DNA of 36,147 nt from contig JAAXHW010000084.1 in NCBI GenBank assembly GCA_012270675.1, positions 1-36,147 on the forward strand. The letters run 5' to 3'. Under the pieces are notes generated by a model. That model was not told where the DNA came from, did not search any database, and was given only the letters and a program-made list of their open reading frames with translations. This stretch comes from Candidatus Latescibacterota bacterium. GTDB taxonomy: Bacteria > Latescibacterota > UBA2968 > GCA-2709665. The translations under genes and the position numbers were made by a program. Positions within the stretch are counted from its first letter, which is position 1; every line of letters starts with the position of its first letter. Shown here one piece after another: positions 31,116 to 36,147 of the stretch.

Positions 31116-32384
31116 ATGTCAACCAGCGAAAGCGTCGGCGCCGATGTGATCAAGCGCACCTATATCAAAAGCGATGGCCTTCATGCGTTTTACGCAGGGG
31201 GGCAAACCTACGCGGGCGTGACAGGTGAGAAGATCTTTGAAACCGTTACTTCCGAAGTCCTTCACTGGGTCACCCATGACAATGGGAACACAACCCTTGA
31301 TGCCTGTTACGACGGAACGTGGTTCAGGGTTTCCGAAGACAACGGATCACACTGGACGGATTGGGGGGACAGGGTCCGTTTTGACACCGAAAGCGCCGAA
31401 GAACAGATGATGCCGGCCGGTTTCAGTCTGGATGAGAAAAACGATATCCTGTTGCGTTTTTTCCGGGGGCAGAAGGCCGACAGGAGTTGCTACGGTTATA
31501 TCAATCAGGGAGCGTACCGGGGGTTTTACAGCATATCCAGGGACCGGGGCGAGACATGGAGCGACCCGGTTCAGATTGTCGATCGGGGTGAGGATTATGA
31601 TGCTGTTTGCTGGGGTCCGGGGTTTGAATATGGAACGCGTGGCGGCATCCTGAACGGCGACCATTGTGTCTGGATGGAAGACGGGTCTGTGGTGGCACCT
31701 TTTACAGAGTATGAAAGACTGGATGGGTCCAAACCCTGGTTCTTCCGGGTTATCTGCGCCAGGGGATACTGGAAGGAGGATATGAGCGGCCTGGACTGGG
31801 TGTTTGGAAGTGTGATCGAGGTTGGCCTGGACAAAGCCACTTCAGGGTGCTGTGAGCCCACGATCACTGTTCTGGGGGGCAACAGGTTGTTCCTCACCAC
31901 ACGGTGTCAGGGCGGTGAGAAGGAGGGTCTTTATTCTACCCGGTATTCCGCTGTTTCGGAGGATGGGGGGATGACCTGGACTGCGCCCGAGCCGATGCTG
32001 TATGACGATGGGACCACCGTCTGGACTCCGGCTTCGGTTTCAGCATTTTATGAATCGTCAAAAACAGGCAAAACGTACTGGATCGCCAATATTCTGGATG
32101 GACCTGTTTTCGGGCAGACGCCTCGATATCCGTTGAAGATCGCTGAATTTGACCCGGGCAACATCTGTATTGTGAGAAACTCGGTGCGGCTGATCCAGGA
32201 CAGGCCGGACGATGCGCATGAACTGGTGAGATATACCAACTTCGGAAGTTACGAAGACAGGAGCACGGGCAACCTCATCATCACGCTCCCCGAACAGTAC
32301 CGGCGCATGGGCTGGGATGACATGGAGCAACCGGAAGACTTTGCGGCGGATTGTGTTCAATACACAGTGGAGATTGAGGGGTAG
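31116..32384 (+). CDS. BNR/Asp-box repeat protein with sialidase-like fold
   Basis: 422 aa. ATG 31116 is preferred over ATG 31107 because AAGGAG touches the earlier one but is about 9 bases from this one, and the homologous leader at 27441 also leads into ATGTCAACC. Three Asp-boxes (S-x-D-x-G-x-x-W) mark a sialidase-type six-bladed propeller: SEDNGSHW (73-80), SRDRGETW (141-148) and SEDGGMTW (about 280-287). The arginine triad of true sialidases is not evident, so this may be another glycoside-acting or binding member of the superfamily. No signal peptide, so cytoplasmic. It lies 41 bases before a PLP-enzyme gene on the same strand. Confidence 0.82.
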   Translation: MSTSESVGADVIKRTYIKSDGLHAFYAGGQTYAGVTGEKIFETVTSEVLHWVTHDNGNTTLDACYDGTWFRVSEDNGSHWTDWGDRVRFDTESAEEQMMPAGFSLDEKNDILLRFFRGQKADRSCYGYINQGAYRGFYSISRDRGETWSDPVQIVDRGEDYDAVCWGPGFEYGTRGGILNGDHCVWMEDGSVVAPFTEYERLDGSKPWFFRVICARGYWKEDMSGLDWVFGSVIEVGLDKATSGCCEPTITVLGGNRLFLTTRCQGGEKEGLYSTRYSAVSEDGGMTWTAPEPMLYDDGTTVWTPASVSAFYESSKTGKTYWIANILDGPVFGQTPRYPLKIAEFDPGNICIVRNSVRLIQDRPDDAHELVRYTNFGSYEDRSTGNLIITLPEQYRRMGWDDMEQPEDFAADCVQYTVEIEG

Positions 32385-32425
32385 GATGAATCTTTCTGCC
32401 TTTTTTCCGCGGGGGAGCGCCCCGG

Positions 32426-33499
32426 ATGAAGTATGTTGAGCTGGACACGCCGGCGTTGCTGCTGGATCAGGATGTGCTTGAGGCGAATATCGCAGCGATG
32501 GCCGACTTCTTTCGTGGTCGGGCGGCGAACCTCCGGGCACACGTGAAGACCCACAAGTGTCCGGGGATCGCCTTAATGCAGATCGATGCGGGCGCGGTTG
32601 GCGTGTGCTGCCAGAAGCTGGGCGAAGCGGAAGTGATGTGCGCGGCCGGTATTGGGGACATTCTCGTTACGAACCAGGTCGTTGGCACGCGCAAGATCGA
32701 GCGCCTGCTCAGGTTGCCCCGGGAGGCTGATGTAAAGGTGGCCGTCGACTCGGCCGAGAACGTCGAGAGTCTCGGATCGGCGGGAAAGCAGGCCGGACGT
32801 GAGATCCCGGTCGTCATCGAGCTTGACCTGGGAATGGGACGATCGGGGGTAAGGCCGGGACAGCCGGCGGTGGAACTGGCGCGGGTCGTCGAGGGCACTG
32901 ACGGGGTGACGCTGGCCGGCTTGATGGGGTTTGAAGGACACTGTGTGGACGTCCCGGACCCGACGCAGCGCCGGATGGAGACGGAGCGCGCCAACGCTTT
33001 GCTGGTGGATACGGCCGATCTGGTGCGCCAGGCAGGGGTCGGTGTGCGGATCGTCAGCGCCGGAGGCACCGGTACCTACAACATGACCGGCTCCCGCTCC
33101 GGAATCACCGAGGTCGAGGCAGGCTCATATGTTTTTATGGATACCTCCTACCGGGACGTGCTCCAGGACTTTGATGTCGCCCTGACCGTCCTGGGGACCG
33201 TAACCAGCAGACCGGCTGCCAACCGGGTCACGCTTGACTGTGGTTCTAAAACCCTTGCCGGCGACTTCGGTACGCCTGCGATCATGGATCTGCCCGGATG
33301 CATGGATTGCCAGCTATCCGAGGAGCACGCGTCTTTCACCTATCCGGAGCCGTTGAGCGGGGTTCGGGTCGGAGACAAGCTGCGCGTGATTCCGGCGCAC
33401 TGTTGCAGTACGGTCAACCTCCACGATGAGTACAATGTACTGAGCGGTGAGGACGTCGTGGGGGCGTGGCGCATCAGCGCGGCGCGGAAGACCCAATAG
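32426..33499 (+). CDS. D-threonine aldolase / D-serine dehydratase-like PLP enzyme
   Basis: 357 aa, ATG 32426 with GGGGAG 8 bases upstream. A fold III (alanine racemase-like) PLP barrel: PLP Lys is K41 in LRAHVKTHK, and the C-terminal metal site of the DSD1 family is suggested by PAHCCSTVNLHDEY, with H325 and C327 or D334. The VSAGGTGTYN segment is the phosphate-binding loop. Members cleave D-threonine or other D-3-hydroxyamino acids to glycine and an aldehyde, or dehydrate D-serine; the two activities cannot be separated here. It probably shares a transcript with the BNR-repeat gene. It converges on the sigma-ankyrin gene with 61 bases between stops and no clear terminator. Confidence 0.88.
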   Translation: MKYVELDTPALLLDQDVLEANIAAMADFFRGRAANLRAHVKTHKCPGIALMQIDAGAVGVCCQKLGEAEVMCAAGIGDILVTNQVVGTRKIERLLRLPREADVKVAVDSAENVESLGSAGKQAGREIPVVIELDLGMGRSGVRPGQPAVELARVVEGTDGVTLAGLMGFEGHCVDVPDPTQRRMETERANALLVDTADLVRQAGVGVRIVSAGGTGTYNMTGSRSGITEVEAGSYVFMDTSYRDVLQDFDVALTVLGTVTSRPAANRVTLDCGSKTLAGDFGTPAIMDLPGCMDCQLSEEHASFTYPEPLSGVRVGDKLRVIPAHCCSTVNLHDEYNVLSGEDVVGAWRISAARKTQ

Positions 33500-33560
33500 G
33501 TGAGCCGGTACCGGCGAAAGGGCTTCCGATCTTCCGGTAAACGTACTACCCCGTCGCGTC

Positions 33561-35822
33561 CTACGCCTGCAGCAACGCCGCCACTTCCGCATGCCCCTTC
33601 TTCTCCGCCCAGGCCAATGGCGTCGCCCAGGGCTTGTCGTCCGGGAGGCTGGGCGCCGCCCCGCGCTCCAGCAAAAACGCCACCACCTTCCCGTGCCCGT
33701 ACCGCGCGTGCAGGCCCAGGGGCGTCGCTTTCATCTCATCGTCTCTGGCATTGATATCTGCCCCGTTGTTCAGAAGCACACTGGTGAGCGCGATCATCGC
33801 CTCCTCGCTGTTGTTCCACCGGCCGTTTCGCCACCCGCATCCCTGGGTCCGGTGCAGAAGCGTCTCATTCTCCTTATCCCTCAGGTTTGGATTCACCCCG
33901 TGGTCGAGCACCATCTGCAGAACCCGGAGTTTGCCCTCCCGGTTTTCGTCACCGAACCGGAGCGCCTCACACATCACTTCGAACCACTCCCGGTCCTCCA
34001 TCTCCGGCTTCATCTCCAAACACATCTGCACAAGGCTCGTATCGCCAAAATACATTCCCCAGCGCAGCACCTGCTTCACTATGTCTCCGTGCCCCTCTTT
34101 CAGCTTCTCGGCCGGCGAAGGGGCCGCGTCCTGGTGGTCCAGGAGTTCGCCGATCACCAGGTAATTCCGATGCTTCACATAGGTGAAAATCAGCGGTCGT
34201 CCGCCGTTGATAAAGATGCGGTTCGCTAACGCCTCATCTCCGCATTCGTACGCCGCGTCCGCCACCGCCGGAGAGGCGTAAACCGGCGGCGTATCCGCCC
34301 GCGCGCCCCGGTCCAGCAGCAGGTGGGCAATATCAAAATGTCTCCTGTGAATCGCAAAAAGCAGCGGTACGCCGGCCTCTCTATATCCATCAGGTTCATC
34401 ACCCGTCATATTCTCCGCATCCGGGTCGGCACCATAATCCAGCAGCAGTCGAACGACCTCCAGATGGCCCTGATGCGCAGCAAGCGAAAGCGGAAACACC
34501 TTCCCGCCCGGATTGGCCGACTTGACCCCATTGTGGAAATTGGCCAGGCCGGCATCCCCCTCCAGCATCTCCCGTACTCCATCTTCATCGCCCAGCGCGC
34601 TTGCAACCCAGATATCGTAGTCCGCGCCCATCGCCAGGAGTAAACCGGCCATTGCGTGATCGGACTTCTTCAGAAAGGGTGGAGCCCCACCCATGCCTTT
34701 GAAAAGGGCCAGGTGGATCGGCCGTTCTCCGTCCACATTCCGCCGGTCCACCTCCGCGCCGTTCTCCAGGAGCAAGGTCGCCATCTGCAAACGGCGCCCT
34801 ATCACAGCGTGGTGCAGAGCGGTGTTCCCCTGTTCGTCAGTCTCGTGAACAGTCGAAGGGTCGTCCTCTAAAATCTCCCGGACCCTGTCCACATCTCCCC
34901 TGTTCGCCGCCCCGCATAACTCCTCGCCGCGGGAAGTTGTCCCCCGGTTCTTGCTCAGCCATTCCTCGATAGCCTCCACGACCCTCGAATGCTCCCGGTC
35001 CCGCGCAAGCGTCAGCGGGCTGGTCGCCTCCCGGTTTGGATACACCCCCTGGAGGGGGTTCGCACCTGCCTCCAGGAGAACGCGTACCACCTCTGCGTGC
35101 CCTTCGCGAGCCGCATAATGGATCGGCTTCCGCTTGTGATCCGGATGGGCCGCAGAAGCCAGTTCCGGCTCCAACTCCAGAATCTGCACCACACGCCCCA
35201 GGTCTCCGGCCTGCGCCGCATTGCATATTCCCACCGCCGTCACAAATCCATTGTCCCGCGATGGCGCCGCATCGTGAAGCCTCTTCTTCGCCATATCCAG
35301 CATCCTTATCTTGAGCCGCTTTCGAGCCGCCCGCAGCCGGTTGTTCACCGTTGCCGTCGGCAGGTTCAGGAACGCGGCAATCTCTTTGTGTGAGTATCCG
35401 CCTATGTAGAACAGCGTGGTCACCGCCCGCTCCTCTCCCGGCAACGCATCCAGCGCCCGGAGCACCCGGTCCTTCACCTCCCTGTCCTCCATCGCCTCTA
35501 TCGGGTCCTGCGCTTCCACAGCCACCTCCCCCACTGCATCCATCGGAACCGTCTCAACACCGCGGCCACGGGTAAACCGCGTGCACCGCATAAACACGAT
35601 CCGACGGAACCAGCAGGGGAAGGCTTCGGGATTTCGTAGTTTCGGCAGGTCCAGGTACGCGCCTAAAAACGCCTCCTGCGCCGCGTCCTCCGCCAAGTGA
35701 AAATCTCCCACCAGGGAATAGGCGTAACCTACCGCCATATCCTGGAACCGCCGAACAATCGAATTGTAAGCGTTCAGGTCCCCGGCTTGCGCCCGGGTAA
35801 CCAGTCCATTCAATGCATCCAT
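33561..35822 (-). CDS. ECF-type sigma-70 factor fused to a long ankyrin-repeat domain
   Basis: 753 aa, continuous frame from ATG 35822. Residues 10-82 are sigma region 2 (core-binding DAAQEAFLGAYLDL at 46-59, then PEAFPCWFRRIVFMRC). Residues 118-172 are sigma region 4, with helix-turn-helix YSHKEIAAFLNLPTATVNNRLRAARKRL spanning about 143-170. From about 197 to the C-terminus are many ankyrin repeats, for example KPIHYAAREGHAEVVRVLL, GNTALHHAVIGRRLQMATLLL, PLSLAAHQGHLEVVRLLLDYG and TPLGLHARYGHGKVVAFLLERG. ECF factors are normally about 180-200 aa and held by an anti-sigma factor; none is encoded nearby. The ankyrin arm could replace it as an in-cis regulator. The Shine-Dalgarno is weak. The fusion is seen; regulation is inferred. 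Confidence 0.93.
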   Translation of the reverse strand: MDALNGLVTRAQAGDLNAYNSIVRRFQDMAVGYAYSLVGDFHLAEDAAQEAFLGAYLDLPKLRNPEAFPCWFRRIVFMRCTRFTRGRGVETVPMDAVGEVAVEAQDPIEAMEDREVKDRVLRALDALPGEERAVTTLFYIGGYSHKEIAAFLNLPTATVNNRLRAARKRLKIRMLDMAKKRLHDAAPSRDNGFVTAVGICNAAQAGDLGRVVQILELEPELASAAHPDHKRKPIHYAAREGHAEVVRVLLEAGANPLQGVYPNREATSPLTLARDREHSRVVEAIEEWLSKNRGTTSRGEELCGAANRGDVDRVREILEDDPSTVHETDEQGNTALHHAVIGRRLQMATLLLENGAEVDRRNVDGERPIHLALFKGMGGAPPFLKKSDHAMAGLLLAMGADYDIWVASALGDEDGVREMLEGDAGLANFHNGVKSANPGGKVFPLSLAAHQGHLEVVRLLLDYGADPDAENMTGDEPDGYREAGVPLLFAIHRRHFDIAHLLLDRGARADTPPVYASPAVADAAYECGDEALANRIFINGGRPLIFTYVKHRNYLVIGELLDHQDAAPSPAEKLKEGHGDIVKQVLRWGMYFGDTSLVQMCLEMKPEMEDREWFEVMCEALRFGDENREGKLRVLQMVLDHGVNPNLRDKENETLLHRTQGCGWRNGRWNNSEEAMIALTSVLLNNGADINARDDEMKATPLGLHARYGHGKVVAFLLERGAAPSLPDDKPWATPLAWAEKKGHAEVAALLQA

Positions 35823-35961
35823 CCCACGCTCTCATTCCTGTTCGTCCACAGAAGGCCTTCTCTAAATAAAGCACCGCCTCAGGGAGAAATTGGTAAAAAA
35901 TTCACCGTACTACCGAATTTTGAGTCTGTAGCCTGATTTATTCATGAGGGGTGTGCATAAT
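35823..35961. other. AT-rich non-coding gap between the sigma-ankyrin gene and the transposase-like end
   Basis: No gene. It holds an AT-rich inverted repeat AAAATTC (35897-35903) and GAATTTT (35915-35921) with an 11-base loop; read on the minus strand its 3' arm runs into T residues, so it might act as a weak terminator for the upstream transposase-like gene. No convincing promoter for the sigma gene was found, either of sigma-70 or ECF (GGAAC-type) form. Confidence 0.5.
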
Positions 35962-35974
35962 TCATGAGCACACC
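35941..35974. repeat. Repeats at the end of the transposase-like gene
   Basis: TTCATGAG occurs at 35941-35948 and 35961-35968 as a direct repeat, and GGTGTGC (35950-35956) with GCACACC (35968-35974) forms an inverted repeat overlapping the stop codon at 35962-35964. Sequence near 35932-35948 may be one terminal inverted repeat of an insertion sequence; the other end is outside the window. Confidence 0.5.
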
Positions 35975-36147
35975 GCCTTGATGTGTGATATGGCTCGGAT
36001 GGGCAAGCTCCATACGCTATTCATAATCATCGACAATTGCAGGGTAAAGACGGCCAAAGTCAGATATGTCCGCACATTTTGTAAGCTGTGCATGGCCATC
36101 TGTTTGTGATTATCTGTCGCGCCAATCAGCTTGGCAATCAGATCAAA
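35962..36147 (-). CDS. Transposase-like protein, C-terminal fragment (runs off the window)
   Basis: 61 codons plus TGA at 35964-35962, open to the window edge. The peptide includes DLIAKLIGATDNHKQMAM and LQNVRTYLTLAVFTLQLSMI, resembling the helical C-termini of IS-element DDE transposases, with base composition more AT-rich than the rest of the window. The stop codon is followed within about 30 bases by sequence that could be an IS terminal repeat. The identification rests on a short fragment and general resemblance, so the IS family is not named. If right, an insertion sequence borders the ankyrin/sigma region. Confidence 0.4.
   Translation of the reverse strand, partial: FDLIAKLIGATDNHKQMAMHSLQNVRTYLTLAVFTLQLSMIMNSVWSLPIRAISHIKAVCS

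Noticed and set aside
33500-33560. CCGGTACCGG palindrome between convergent genes as terminator
   Set aside because: It has no loop of usable size and no T-run on either side.
29682-36147. A closed island with attL/attR at tRNA-Leu
   Set aside because: No second copy of the tRNA 3' end and no integrase were found in the window, so boundaries are not claimed.
1-36147. CRISPR array, rRNA genes, replication origin or prophage genes
   Set aside because: No regularly spaced repeats, rRNA-like sequence, DnaA-box cluster or phage structural genes were recognised.

Overview
The window looks like chromosomal DNA from a GC-rich, Gram-negative (two-membrane) bacterium. An outer-membrane Omp85-type barrel protein opens it, Shine-Dalgarno sequences of the AAGGAGG type precede most genes, and several operons carry near-consensus sigma-70 promoters. 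The gene mix (two Gfo/Idh/MocA oxidoreductases, a DUF1080 protein, a CocE-type hydrolase, sugar-acid dehydratase, Ldh2-type dehydrogenases, a BNR/sialidase-fold protein and ankyrin proteins) resembles uncultured marine or soil lineages such as Latescibacterota or Poribacteria. That placement is an inference from gene content only; no rRNA gene is present.

Layout. (1) 15-3287: a large envelope protein combining a gluzincin-type metallopeptidase domain, a TolB-like PD40 propeller and a C-terminal beta-barrel, closed by a terminator. (2) 3402-9803, minus strand: a five-gene operon running from 9803 leftward, with an M16 peptidase pair (one catalytically degenerate, one intact), an Ldh2-family dehydrogenase, a xylose-isomerase-like TIM-barrel protein and a YjhG/YagF-type sugar-acid dehydratase. 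(3) 10007-11664, plus strand: a second Ldh2 dehydrogenase overlapping a HAD phosphatase, expressed from a divergent promoter. (4) 11685-17767: a complete lysine-biosynthesis transcription unit. It has a promoter, an L-box lysine riboswitch, a terminator/antiterminator, dapA, GTP-type PEP carboxykinase, dapB, a long transaldolase-like protein and a final terminator. (5) 17806-20379: a divergent CocE-type hydrolase and DUF1080 protein. (6) 20390-26410, minus strand: pyrH, purD, a Gfo/Idh/MocA oxidoreductase, an APC permease fused to an RCK (TrkA-like) module, and purE, probably one operon. (7) 26495-29453, plus strand: an NAD-dependent epimerase, a Gfo/Idh/MocA-like protein lacking the usual Lys, and an SDR dehydrogenase. 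(8) 29530-29765: tRNA-Cys and tRNA-Leu. (9) 29787-36147: an accessory-looking stretch with an ankyrin protein directly behind tRNA-Leu, a BNR-repeat protein, a D-threonine-aldolase-like PLP enzyme, an ECF sigma factor fused to a long ankyrin domain, and the C-terminal end of a transposase-like gene running off the window.

The most interesting items are: the ECF sigma-ankyrin fusion; the lysine riboswitch placing PEP carboxykinase and a transaldolase-like protein under apparent lysine control; the internal ribosome-binding site that could release a free RCK subunit from the APC-RCK fusion; and a leader motif shared nearly verbatim by three unlinked genes.
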